Of a DNA stretch of 64,000 nucleotides, positions 20,521-30,062 are shown piece after piece (position 1 is the stretch's first letter; each line of letters starts with the position of its first letter). A program made the translations under genes and the position numbers. Below the pieces are notes generated by a model. That model did no database searches. It saw nothing but the letters and a program-made list of their open reading frames with translations, and was not told the DNA's origin. Source of the DNA: Bathynomus jamesi. Its lineage: Eukaryota; Arthropoda; Malacostraca; Isopoda; Cirolanidae. The DNA is taken from NCBI GenBank assembly GCA_023014485.1, contig JAJOZX010012111.1:49470-113469 (forward strand), read 5' to 3'.

Positions 20521-21919
20521 TAGTGGACCTAGTTTTAGCCGTTTAAGGTGATAATGATTTAATTGTATGCTAGTGATTAATTGATGCAATGACTGAGTAT
20601 TAATGATAGGCTGGGTTAATAATTTATGATGTCATACAGTGTCACCGATTGGAAAGTAGCTAATGGAGTAGCCCCACCATACTATTGGAAGTGACATGAA
20701 TTGCAACGAGGGTCACCAGCTTGGATTACACCCAAGCAAATTAATATTAAGGTTATAAAATTACCTTATTGTTTTGTATTATATTATGAAAATATAGATG
20801 TTTATTTATTCACAGTAATTAACAAAGGAACATTGAATGGGCCTAGTAACTGATATAAATAATGCAGAACTGTGTGTGCGTGACACACTGATTAAGTAGG
20901 CTAGATGATTGAATGGGCCTAGTAATGACACAGAATGAATGATGCGGCCCAATAATAATGGATTGAATGCTTGACAATGGTTACACACACATCATTTATA
21001 AAGCAGGCCATTATGTGATGCTAAGTGATTACGCCAAGATAATATCTACTATTTAGTTATCACATAAATATATGAATTGAACCCCATAACGGATGATACG
21101 CGGAATTGCGGTTTCGGAATGACACTTGAATTGGATAATAGGCCGACTGCGTTCTTTAACGAGTCAGTTGGAACGCTTAATAACACTTGGGGTATAGTCT
21201 ACCGTTCGGCGGTAGGCTAATGTAGGCTTCACGAGAGTACTTAGAAAAGGATGCACTTATCATACCGGGACGATGGAAACTGTTGAAGAGGAACCTATTA
21301 CCGTAGGCTCGAGTTGTCGTTGTCTGTTAAGCCTCTCGAGATGATGGAGATGCTTGATGTAGGCTTCGTAGAACGTAGGCCTGAGGTGATGTTACTTCTC
21401 GAGGTGCAGGATGGCCTATAAATGATCTTGCAGACGTAGGCCTGAGGTGTTGAATATATATCGTAGACGGTAGAGAAACTTGAAGGCTGACCTTGTAGAC
21501 CGTAGGCCCGAAGTGATTCTGGTTGGGCTCCGAAGGATTGCTTCTGCAGGCGATCTGTAGAAGGTCTTACTTGATGATAGATCGTAGGCCTTCAGGGAGG
21601 CACAGGCCGCTCCTCTGGCGGGAAACCGGAGGGCAGTTGACGTGATGAGATCTGCTCGTGGATGTGGAAAGAGAGTGTGAGTGTGTAAACTCGCTTTTAT
21701 ACGTAGTTCCTGTGACGTGAACTTTCGCGCCAAATCTTGAGACGCCTTGCCCTCATCCTTTAGTTGCTAAGGGCTCGCTTTTGGCGGGCCTTTGGAAGAA
21801 AAACAGACGCTTCATTGTTTTCTGATTTTCTCGCCCACGTGTGTCTTTGAGGATGTTTGATGAAGGCGTGGAAAGAAGAATTTGTCTGTCAATTTGTTGG
21901 TCTATTTCTGGTGGATCCG

Positions 21920-21922
<3 letters not shown>
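20521..21922 (-). repeat. R1 interspersed repeat, copy 1 (possible solo LTR)
   Basis: Begins TAGTGGACCTAGTTTTAGCC and ends GGTGGATCCGCTA; the ends form a short imperfect inverted repeat. Two other copies lie at 40537-42577 and 59227-60861. All share a block with CAGCTTGGATTACACCCAAG, internal subrepeats of ATTGAATGGGCCTAGTAATG and GCACGTGCGTTT type, and near the right end a minus-strand TATA box (TATAAAAG, 21694-21701). There is no conserved coding sequence. The promoter placement favours a solo LTR read on the minus strand, but a non-autonomous DNA element is possible. Confidence 0.6.
21694..21701 (-). promoter_or_regulatory. TATA box of R1 copy 1
   Basis: TATAAAAG on the minus strand within GGAACTACGTATAAAAGCG, followed about 25-35 bp downstream by CA-rich sequence suited to initiation. 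The motif is kept at the same place in R1 copy 2 (42356-42363) and as TATATAAG in copy 3 (60671-60678). Confidence 0.45.

Positions 21923-21949
<27 letters not shown>
21923..21949. repeat. (TA)n tract
   Basis: Pure TA microsatellite joining R1 copy 1 to the next transposon. Both elements are bounded by it. Confidence 0.9.
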
Positions 21950-21952
<3 letters not shown>

Positions 21953-24641
21953 GGTGGTCCAAAAAGTTAAAGCATCGACTAAGTTCTCTCCACAAGGTTG
22001 GTTTTATGCCTCTTGGTGTGGACAGTATTTGTGCAAAGTTTCACGTTATTCGGTTAATATTTAGGGGTCGCCCCACTTGCCCCCTTTTTGAAAATTTGGG
22101 AAAATATATAGACAACTGAATAACTAAATTTTTTTTTGGTTCTCAAAGAATATGAAAGAAAACAGTAAGACAATAGGACATGATAATGGGTGTATCTTCA
22201 TTATTTCTTCTGCATCAGAGTCGCCTTGGATGGTATTGGTATCTGTTTTCGGTGGGCGGCTACGAGTTGTAGGAGGTACTGCTTCTGGTCCTCGTTTCGT
22301 GTCAAAGTGTCATTGTAGCGTTGTGCGAGAGCAATACCTCGCTCGGCAGCATCATTGACGACTTTCATCTTTAAGGCGCGATCTCTAAGTTCCCTGTAGT
22401 TCTTGTCATTTGGCCATTCCCGTGGATCTTTTTGAAGTAACTGGCGCGCTTCCTCCTTACCTCCAACTTTCAAGGCATCAAAGAGGGTCAATGTCCTTTT
22501 CGTGACGAAGGATGCCACATCATTTTCAACACCAGCTTCCGCCATGTCGATTCGTCGGGGGCAGCCATTCTTTTGGGGATGTTGGAGGTGTTGAACCATT
22601 CTCCTTTTGGTATCAGGATCGATCCTATTATCGAAGAAGGCCAGTCCAATCAGATGCTCCGACAAGTACCACAGGTGGCGTCTTAGAGCTGTCTTCGCCG
22701 CTTGTGCAGCTCCTCCGTGTGGATATTTTTCCAGAAGATGCAGCATTTTGAGATCATTGAGAGGAGCTTGTGTCCCCATTGGCGCTTCATGCCAGTACTT
22801 GACGTAAATCAGACTGACAAATAAAGCCAGCTGAGTCACGTTTCGTTCTTCGCGTGCTGTGAGCTTGAATTGATAGTGAAAGAGGTAGATTTTGAGCGCA
22901 TAAATCGCCTTCGCCATCCATCTCGCGTGGTGCATGGGACCCGGAGCTCGGATAAAGAGTTGACCACCAGTCTTTCCCCCCAGGAAGAGCAAAGATAGTT
23001 CAAGGAACTCCTTGTAGTCGTCACGAGGTTGGCTTGCCTGAAGAGCGTTAGGTAAGTAAGTGAGCATCTCTTTTCTCATCTTTTGGAGTTGAGGGTTCTC
23101 GAACAAGCTGTCCGATGCTGAGACAAATGCTTCGTGGGAGAGAGATGGCCATTCCTTTTGAAATCGCTTAAAAAGGCCTGTTTCAGGACTTCCTGTTGAG
23201 CCAAATATTGAGGCAAAGACATCAGCAAGTACGACTTCAAGTATATGATGTCGACAACCGATCCAAACTAGCTCGTGACCCAATGCTTCTTCAATCCTGA
23301 CACAGGCTCCGCGATGTAAACCCGTGTTTGACGCAGTGGTATCGAAGACGAGACCTCTCACATGCTGTTCCACGTTCCATAATTTCATAGTTTGAAGGCA
23401 TGCCTGGGCCTGTGCTTCTCCAGTTCCTTGTTTCATCTTTGGGACACCAAGCAGCTTCTCCTGTCCATTGAATGTTATAAGGATTGCTATCCGATGCACA
23501 TTCGTCTTCTTCCCTTCAATGCCGGGGAGAAGCTTTCCGTCCCAATGGAGAAGGACAAGGTCTTCTAGAGAGAATGATTCTAGGTCTTCTCGAGCTGCCT
23601 GTTCTCGCCCACTTTCTCTGTAGCGATGAATAGAGCTCCGAGAGCACGTCATCCCAGACAGATCATGCCCCGCGGCCTGTAATACAGCTCCAGTTACGAA
23701 AACAGCATTCCGGTCAGAAAGATTGGTGCGATCCATTGCTCCAATGACTTCTGGAGATTGGAAAATGTTCGTAACCTTGTTCTTGGGACGCTTTGGTGCC
23801 GGAGCTTCAGACGAAGAAGGAATCGGAACCGATGGTCTATAGTCGTCGTCGTCTTGCGAAAAAAGGGAAGAAGAAGAAGAGGAAAGATCAATTGATGACA
23901 CTCCTGCTTCTTCCAAATCTTTCTGTGTTGCTTCATGCCTTGCCTTCCTCTTGGCTTCCTTCTCCATTCTGGATCGCTTTCTGTCCTCTTGTGTAGTCGT
24001 TTCCTTATCAATGCCAGCCATGCTGCAAGAATTGACGTCCTTGCGCTGCATGGACAGGAAATTTCGGTCCTCAACGTTGACGATTGTGCTCATGGCATCA
24101 CTGGTTGCGATGTCAAACAGTTCCTGGATGTCCGCTTTGAAGATGTCTTCATTCATTCTATCGCTGGCACGTTGCCTGGTCCTGTGCTTCTTGAGTGTTT
24201 TGTAGCGGTCTAAAAGCTTTGAAAGCTTACGGACACAGGAGTCGATCCGTTGAGTTGGGATCCGCGCTCGGGTCCAGACTTCAATCACCCTCTGGCATGC
24301 CTGGTTCAGACTGTCGGAGGTGGTTTGCTTTTGATTGATGTGGTGGTATTGCCCCAAGAGGAGGGCGTCAAGGCATGTAGGGAGCCTTGACGTGGATAAA
24401 GTTCCAGTTGCCATCCCTAGAAGCCAAACTTTTGGAATTGATCGAGTTTGAGCCATCGGACCTACGGAAGAAAAAGTACATTATATAATATATATATTCA
24501 GAGTGGGGCGACCTCTAAATATTCACCAATCACGCTGCAATTTTGCACAGACCATGTGGACACTAAATGGACAAAAACCACACTTGTGGAGACTATCTAA
24601 GACAATTTTGAAATTTCCCCCTATGGATTTGGACCACCCTA
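21950..24641 (-). mobile_element. TIR transposon TAGGGTGGTCC with an intact ORF
   Basis: Left end TAGGGTGGTCCAAAAAG and right end (reverse complement) TAGGGTGGTCCAAATCC form inverted repeats. Beyond them, sequences related to GGGGCGACCxCTAAATATT occur inside both ends (about 22060 and 24507), so the inverted homology extends as subterminal repeats. Both flanks are TA repeats, so the target duplication cannot be measured. The ends resemble those of the element at 13701-20517 (TAGGGTG...). The minus-strand ORF fills most of the interior, and the whole unit of about 2.7 kb may be autonomous. Confidence 0.75.
22201..24456 (-). CDS. 751-aa DDE-type transposase-like protein (DTTASNTG family)
   Basis: Intact 751-codon ORF inside a TIR element. 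The N-terminal ~200 residues are basic and helical with an acidic/serine tract (190-206). The core has LLHWDGKLLPG (D306), GLVFDTTASNTGLHRGA (D372), WIGCRHHILEVVLADVF (C401, H403, H404), QPRDDYKEFLELSLLFLGG (476-494), RAPGPMHHARWMAKAIYALK (503-522), HLWYLSEHLIGLAFFD (594-609) and NDAAERGIALAQRYND (E705). I recognise the motifs from numerous uncharacterised metazoan proteins. Asp306, Asp372 and Glu705 are the best triad candidates; the ~330-residue gap before the Glu matches the hAT layout, which is inference. A decayed relative lies at 55860-57830. Confidence 0.75.
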   Translation of the reverse strand: MAQTRSIPKVWLLGMATGTLSTSRLPTCLDALLLGQYHHINQKQTTSDSLNQACQRVIEVWTRARIPTQRIDSCVRKLSKLLDRYKTLKKHRTRQRASDRMNEDIFKADIQELFDIATSDAMSTIVNVEDRNFLSMQRKDVNSCSMAGIDKETTTQEDRKRSRMEKEAKRKARHEATQKDLEEAGVSSIDLSSSSSSLFSQDDDDYRPSVPIPSSSEAPAPKRPKNKVTNIFQSPEVIGAMDRTNLSDRNAVFVTGAVLQAAGHDLSGMTCSRSSIHRYRESGREQAAREDLESFSLEDLVLLHWDGKLLPGIEGKKTNVHRIAILITFNGQEKLLGVPKMKQGTGEAQAQACLQTMKLWNVEQHVRGLVFDTTASNTGLHRGACVRIEEALGHELVWIGCRHHILEVVLADVFASIFGSTGSPETGLFKRFQKEWPSLSHEAFVSASDSLFENPQLQKMRKEMLTYLPNALQASQPRDDYKEFLELSLLFLGGKTGGQLFIRAPGPMHHARWMAKAIYALKIYLFHYQFKLTAREERNVTQLALFVSLIYVKYWHEAPMGTQAPLNDLKMLHLLEKYPHGGAAQAAKTALRRHLWYLSEHLIGLAFFDNRIDPDTKRRMVQHLQHPQKNGCPRRIDMAEAGVENDVASFVTKRTLTLFDALKVGGKEEARQLLQKDPREWPNDKNYRELRDRALKMKVVNDAAERGIALAQRYNDTLTRNEDQKQYLLQLVAAHRKQIPIPSKATLMQKK

Positions 24642-24716
24642 ATATTATATATATATATATATTTATTTATTTATTTATTTATTTTAACTGCAAACAACAC
24701 ACAGTATAATTAATGT
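24642..24716. repeat. (TA)n and (TTTA)n tracts
   Basis: TA repeats, then ATTT repeats, between the TIR transposon and the tRNA-like palindrome. Another (TTTA)n tract lies on the far side of the palindrome (24961-24992). Confidence 0.8.
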
Positions 24717-24963
24717 AAAGAACGACGCTTGTATAGAAGAACGTTCCGCACAAGATGATGAGGGAGAACGAACAAATGAAAAATGAGGTAACCACCCGGG
24801 AATCGAACCCGGGATCTTCCGATTGCCGGTCAGATATGCTAACCACTACACCGGCAATCGGAAGATCCCGGGTTCGATTCCCGGGTGGTTACCTCATTTT
24901 TCATTTGTTCGTTCTCCCTCCTCATCTTGTGCGGAACGTTCTTCTATACAAGCGTCGTTCTTT
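24717..24963. repeat. Palindrome of 114-bp arms enclosing a tRNA-like sequence
   Basis: The left arm (24717-24830) and right arm (24850-24963) are reverse complements with one mismatch noted, around a 19-nt loop. On the minus strand the loop and arm junction read TGTAGTGGTTAGCATATC (D-arm/A box), an anticodon-like TCTGA-CCGGCAA-TCGGA, and GGGTTCGATTCCCGGG (T-arm/B box). The T-arm is present in both arms. No 5' acceptor half pairs with the 3' side, so it is not a normal tRNA gene. A head-to-head fusion of a tRNA-derived SINE fits best. Confidence 0.7.
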
Positions 24964-25270
24964 ATTTATTTATTTATTTATTTATTTATTTTAATTTATT
25001 TATATATATATATAAACCGAAGTTAAATGACTAATTCTGCGTGTAAATTAAACATAGTAAGTTAATATTTTATGTATACAAACATATTGTAATTTAGTTC
25101 AGTTTTCATTTGATTTTGTAATTATTAAACTTAATTGAACTTGAGGACAGTGTCCGAGTGCCGTTTTTTTTTAAAGTATTTTGTAACTAAGTTAATAATT
25201 ATGTACCATTCTAATTAGTTTCTGACCATTTTTGTATAATTTTATCTTTTACCTTTTACTGTTTTGGCAT
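24964..25270. other. AT-rich non-coding stretch
   Basis: ATTT and TA repeats to 25015, then unassigned AT-rich sequence that probably belongs to the 3' end of a lost PLE, since a PLE-type terminal motif follows. Confidence 0.4.
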
Positions 25271-25300
25271 CTGATGATGGGAATTGTTTGACTTCCGAAA
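25271..25300 (+). ncRNA. Hammerhead-like core motif
   Basis: CTGATGA, stem GGAA/TTCC, then GAAA followed by CGTC. This is an exact CUGANGA...GAAA pair with a paired stem II. It marks a PLE-type 3' end without adjacent coding sequence. Stem III is very short if present. Confidence 0.4.
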
Positions 25301-25380
25301 CGTCTGATATTCAATCTTCATTATGTTGACTTGTTCGTTGATCATCTTTTTTATTCTTATATACGAGTATACTATATGTG

Positions 25381-25970
25381 TGTGTGTGTGTGTGTGTGTC
25401 TGCTAAATAGAGGTGAAGAATGTTTTCTATTCAAATTGAATACCAAAAGGTAAATCGAGAAACTGATCTAAACGAATGTTTATTGCTTCTGATACGAGAA
25501 TATTAGTAAAAAATATATCTGTATCAAAAGTTGCCATGAAATAGCTGGAAGCTCTTAATTGGTACGGGAAAGTTTAATATATTGGTTAAATGTTAATTGA
25601 GATAGAAGAGAATTGGAGGAGAAATTTTGCAACATTAGACCAATGGTTATGGTTTGAAAATATGAGTAGAATTGCTCTAATTTATAAATCCGGTTTATGG
25701 GTTTTTGGGAGTCGAAGAGAATCCGGGACAGATATAATAAATCCAAACTCTTAAATGGGTCGTCGATTTTTGGTAGGCCGTATTTGTTTGTTATAATTTT
25801 ATTTGTGATCTTTGTTAGTAGGCCTATATTGCTATGCAGTGTAATGGTTGACAAAAGTAGAGGAATTTTAATAAATTTACATTTAGTGAAGAAGAAAAAG
25901 AAGAAGAAACATTTGGAGAAAAAAGTTATTCTGGAAAGAAGATAGAAACTGCAAAGGTCTTTCTGGTGGA
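25381..25970. other. Non-coding, with a (TG)n microsatellite at its start
   Basis: 25376-25400 is a (TG)n tract. The rest is AT-rich with a GAAGAA-rich patch near 25890. A 158-codon minus-strand open frame here is low-complexity and not supported as a gene. Confidence 0.5.
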
Positions 25971-26159
25971 TTGACTGGTAATATGGAAGGTAAGAATGGC
26001 GATGTGTTTGTGCAAGGTGAACAAATATCATATAGATTTAAAGACTATTTTGGCGAATTGGTAGGTGGGGTAGATGAACAGGGGACAACTGCGGATGCAG
26101 TTGATTTTGGTGGGGTATGTACAGACGTGTATACCAGGGAGTGGAAGACATCAGAGTAG
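25971..26159 (+). pseudogene. Possible LINE linker fragment (RTE-like)
   Basis: The translation KNGDVFVQGEQISYRFKDYF followed by GELVGG resembles the segment between endonuclease and reverse transcriptase in RTE-type LINEs (GxxxxxxxxIxxRWxxYFxxL). It is short and has no adjoining motif, so the call is weak. Confidence 0.3.
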
Positions 26160-26518
26160 AAGTAGTTGAACGAATATGCAAGTGGAAGACAAGAGTACAG
26201 TAGTTGAACGAATATGCAAGTGGAAGAAAGGAAAGTAAATAGGAGGTGATGGTGTATGTAGTGAAATGACCAAATGTGGAGGTAGAGCGATGGTTGCATG
26301 GCTGTAGATGTAAAAAAGGATGGGAAAGTGGGTGTATACCAGGTGATTGAATAAAAACTAATTATACCACTGCATAAAGATTGAAGGTAGGAGTAAACAT
26401 CATTTGAACATCTCGTGAATTGGTACTTTTTCATTATTTACCCGCAATTTATTTTTATTTGTCTGCCGATTTTTAATATTTTTCTGCTATTGTATATACT
26501 TTTTTTCGATACAATTGC
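26160..26518. repeat. 38-bp tandem duplication in non-coding sequence
   Basis: AGTAGTTGAACGAATATGCA plus AGTGGAAGA occurs at 26161 and again at 26199, a two-unit tandem. No gene is seen in the rest. Confidence 0.6.
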
Positions 26519-26640
26519 AAGGTTAATTGAATGCCAGGTTAGGTCAACTGCATGCCCATGACAATTGGTTAGGTTAAGTTGTGATATTTTCGTTAGTTTC
26601 AACGAAAATATCACGACTGGTTCTAATTGTACGCCTTTAA
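26519..26640. repeat. Fold-back MITE-like repeat, copy A
   Basis: Contains GTGATATTTTCGTT and its inverse AACGAAAATATCAC around a few bases, with the flanking motif GGTTAGGTTAAG to the left. The same palindromic unit occurs at 54785-54960 and 55330-55480, so it is a dispersed fold-back family. Confidence 0.6.
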
Positions 26641-27539
26641 ATTTACCAGAACTACATCGTTTGACAGCTACTACAAAGGACACTGTTGATTGTCTCAAGA
26701 AGCTTGGGCTACTACTATTCACCGAAAAAAATATATTTAACCGCTTAAGTATTAATATGCGGGTAAATAACGAAAAAGCGCCCGTAAATGTAATCTAAAA
26801 TTAAATGAACCTTCCACCCGCCCCCCACTCCCCCACATTTCGTAAATCCTATGTTTGAAATGAACCCACATAGCCTCCAAAGTGTGGGTACCAAATTTTA
26901 ATTCATTTACTGAACAAAAGTGAAGCTGAATGCGTGAACAATAGGTTTGCCTTGTCACTTTACACTAAAATGGAGTTAAAGGGTAATGAAATTAGATTTA
27001 AGTGGTGCAATTTAATTTTTGAGGTTGAATTTTTTTTTTTTTTCTTTACTATACACACAATAACTCAATAAAATAAAAAAATGCAAAAAAAGACATTTCA
27101 AACCAGTTTCAAATATTAGGATAAGGAAACAAAAGCCAAAAACTACGAATACTTTAATTCATGAAGTAAATTTTAATTTCTCTATTTACATATTTACATA
27201 TTTAAAAAGGTATATTATTTCTTTAAAATTCTTTTTCAATGATGAATTCGAATCAAAATTTTTTATGCCTTCAAAAAGATTTCAGTGATCCTTTTCGTTT
27301 TTTCCCTTCTCTAAGGTTACATTTCGTCACAGTTCAATGATTGTCTTTGCATTAAATTGGTGGTTTGATCCTCATTCCATTTTCGTTCCATATCTTTTCT
27401 ACTTTCCTTCTCTTACTCCAACTCGTTTGACTCCTTCATCGTTTTCCTCTTCTCACCTTTTCTCCATTGAAATAATTTTCGCCATTTTCGCCATTTTCGC
27501 CATTTTCCCTTTTCACATCTTTTCTATTACTTTTCAATG
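26641..27539. other. Non-coding AT-rich sequence
   Basis: No gene is seen. A poly(T) run occurs near 27030 and three CCATTTTCG units near 27480, just before the tandem array. Confidence 0.5.
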
Positions 27540-28430
27540 GCTCCTGATTTTTCATACTTTTCTTTCAAGTTTTGTCTTTATCTTCTTCGCTCTTCAAAAG
27601 CTCTTTCTCTTAATGTTTCTTCCTCATATTCATTCGTATCTTATTTCCTTTCCTCCTCTCTACAATGTCTGCACATACTCCACTTTTTTCCTGATATCTA
27701 ATCTTAGGGAATCTTTCATTTGTTGATGGTCTAAATTCATCATCATAGAACCTCTACTTATCATTCCTTCTTTCCTTCTCTCTCCACAACTTTGTTATAC
27801 TCGTAGCTTCACTTATTTCTTAATACTTAATGGAAGAACACGTTTCTCTTGTTGACGTTGTACTTTGTTCCCTTGTAAAGTAATCTTTATAAAACTTGTA
27901 CGTATCATTCCTTCTTTCCTTCTCTCTCCACAATTTTGTTATAGCTCCAGTTTTTTCTTGATCCCGAATGTCAGGGCATCTTTCCCTCGCTTATGTTCTA
28001 AATTATTTATCATGAAATCTCCACGTATCACTCGTCCTTTCCTTCTCTCTCCACACCTTTTTTATAGCTCCACATTTTTCTTGATACTTAATGGAAGGAC
28101 GTGTTTTTCTTGTCGACGTTGTACTTTGCTCGCTTCGAAATTCATCTTCATAAAACCTCGACGTATCGTTTCTTCTTTCCTTCTCTCTACACTGCTTGCC
28201 CATATCTCCAATTCGGTCTTGAAACTTAATATAAGGGAATCTTTCGTTGTTTTATGCTGTAGGCCTACTTTTCTCTGTTCTAAACTGATCCTCGTAAAAC
28301 CTCCACGTATCATTTCTCCTTTCGTTCTCGGTACAGTTCTTATCCATATATCCACTTTGTTGATGATAATTAATGTAAGTAGGTCTTTCACTATCATCTT
28401 GCTGTTCTTCCAAACCAATCGTACTTACAT
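27540..28430. repeat. Degenerate tandem array, ~138-bp unit
   Basis: A motif TTCCTTCTCTCTCCACA (or close variants) recurs at about 27650, 27780, 27925, 28048, 28185 and 28328, followed each time by a TTTTTCTTGATACTTAATG-like element and a CGTATCATT-like element. Spacings run from 123 to 144 bp. Most units keep a near multiple of three, so both strands show long open stretches; the minus strand repeats an ERRKExxIRxGF pattern. It is a minisatellite-like array or the relic of a repeat protein. Confidence 0.6.
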
Positions 28431-29474
28431 AATGTTGGTATTGTTACGAATGAGCTGTTAACTTTTTATTCTTTTCCATTCTGGATCTATTCACTGCTCC
28501 TTAACTCTGGTAAAACTACGGAACTTTCACATAATTTTGAACTTCGCTTTCTCGTGTAACAATCCTACTTTTATATTCTGAAGAAGATTTTTGTTCCTTC
28601 TGAAATGAGTAATCCCTTAATTATTGTTTCATTTTCTCCATTCTTTCTTCAGCTAAAGCTCTCTAGCCTTCCTCAATCCATCTTATGATCCCGCGATGTC
28701 TTTCTATAACATTTCTCTCTTCTTCCCAGTATTAAATCCTCGACTCCCAGTTTTGTGGAGGAACGAAATTGTTAACAGCCATTGCTTTCGCAACTTATGC
28801 AATTAGTTATATACGCGAGTAATTTATATCAGGAAGGAGTACAGTATAATAATTTTGGACAATTGGCAGCGTTTAAGCCTGCTGTCAAATAAACAACTTG
28901 ATGCGTTTGAGTTTCGTTAAAAACTCACAAAATGGATGGTTGTCATTACTTATATAAACTTTGTTGGGTTTAAGAACAAAGATCACATAAACCAGGTAGG
29001 TCAGATTTTATTCAAAATTTTTGACAGAAATAAAAATAAAGTAAGAGAGTCCTTTTTCAATATCAGTGACTACACATTCATAATATAATCGAAAGTTATG
29101 ACGCAATTGGGGACCTGTATAGCTCTATACTTAATTAATGTAAACGATTGGCTAAACTGGAGTTTACTTAATCTTTATTTTCATATTTGGTATTTAGGTG
29201 AAGCTTAAAACTGTTATAAATACGTTCTTATTTAATACTGTATTTTTGAAAATTTTATCATTCAAAATATAGTAGAGAGAGAGAGGAGTGACATAGTAGA
29301 AATTTTTCAGCAAGTTTTAGAAGAACTGAAAGAATAGAAGAATATGGGGAGAAGAATGAAGAGAAATGGAGAGAGAGAGGAGCTAAGCTAATGTGTGTCA
29401 AAGATTTTCCTTTTTAATTGAATACGAAAATGTGTATGAGAAAAGTTCGCTTTTAAATTTGTTTCTAGATTTAT
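28431..29474. other. Non-coding sequence
   Basis: No recognisable gene. A (GA)n patch occurs near 29272-29286 and again near 29369-29381. Confidence 0.5.
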
Positions 29475-29786
29475 CTAAATATGAATAGTTTCGTATGAGA
29501 GGGATCTCTCTGATGGCTCATGTCTAAAATTAGGTTTCTGGAAGTGAAATTTATCATGTGTTGGGTTCACCGAAACGTTTACTTGGTGGTTTGATATAAT
29601 TTGCATAATTAACGCAGGAGCTTCCTTATACAATATTTTGTGAATAATTGGCCAGATATTCAGTTTGTGTGAGTCGTTAAGCTTAAGAGAGTTTAAGGGA
29701 TTTGAACGCAGGACTTGTGTGCTCGTGAGTTGGTTTTGACTCGTGATAAGATTTTGACAACTTTTTATGCGTATCGTTTGATTCAC
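29475..29786 (-). pseudogene. Possible LINE C-terminal remnant
   Basis: The 103-codon frame includes LKLNDSHKLNIWPIIHKILY and FRHEPSERSLSYETIHI, resembling the region after the reverse transcriptase thumb in CR1-like LINEs, where an R-S-L-x-Y box precedes a lost LWN motif. No catalytic motif is present, so the call is tentative. Confidence 0.35.
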
Positions 29787-30028
29787 ATTGTACAGAATGT
29801 GAAGGTGTGCAAGGGTTAATACGGATTGAGTAGCGAGTATTTTGGACTGTGGTGTTTTAGTTTATGGAAAATATAAGTGAACTTTGACAGTTTATTTAAT
29901 GTGTATTCGATGTGCAGTTTGAAAGTTAGTTAAGACAAATTTTAAGAAATGTGAATGAATCGTGACGAAAGGATTAAATCGTACTGTCATATAATTAATT
30001 TCTGAAATAGATTGCCATTTGCTAGCCA
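29787..30028. other. Non-coding flank
   Basis: Nothing recognised before the (GTT)n tail of the next LINE copy. Confidence 0.4.
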
Positions 30029-30031
30029 ACG

Positions 30032-30062
<31 letters not shown>

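Noticed and set aside
21416..21733. 105-codon minus-strand ORF in R1, with a partly similar one at 60251-60706
   Set aside because: Similarity follows DNA homology of the repeat; copy 2 has no equivalent intact frame and no conserved domain appears.
23694..24074. 126-codon ORF overlapping the 751-aa gene
   Set aside because: Out-of-frame shadow of the transposase N-terminal region, basic and without family motifs.
24787..24861. Functional tRNA gene
   Set aside because: A and B boxes are present, but the 5' acceptor strand does not pair with the 3' side, position 33 is not U, and the T-arm sits in a palindrome arm.
25555..26031. 158-codon minus-strand ORF
   Set aside because: It contains a run of Phe from a GAA-rich patch and no recognisable motif; AT-rich open frame.
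27865..28461. 198-codon plus-strand ORF (hydrophobic)
   Set aside because: It lies wholly inside the tandem array; the open frame results from near-codon periodicity and the translation is low-complexity.
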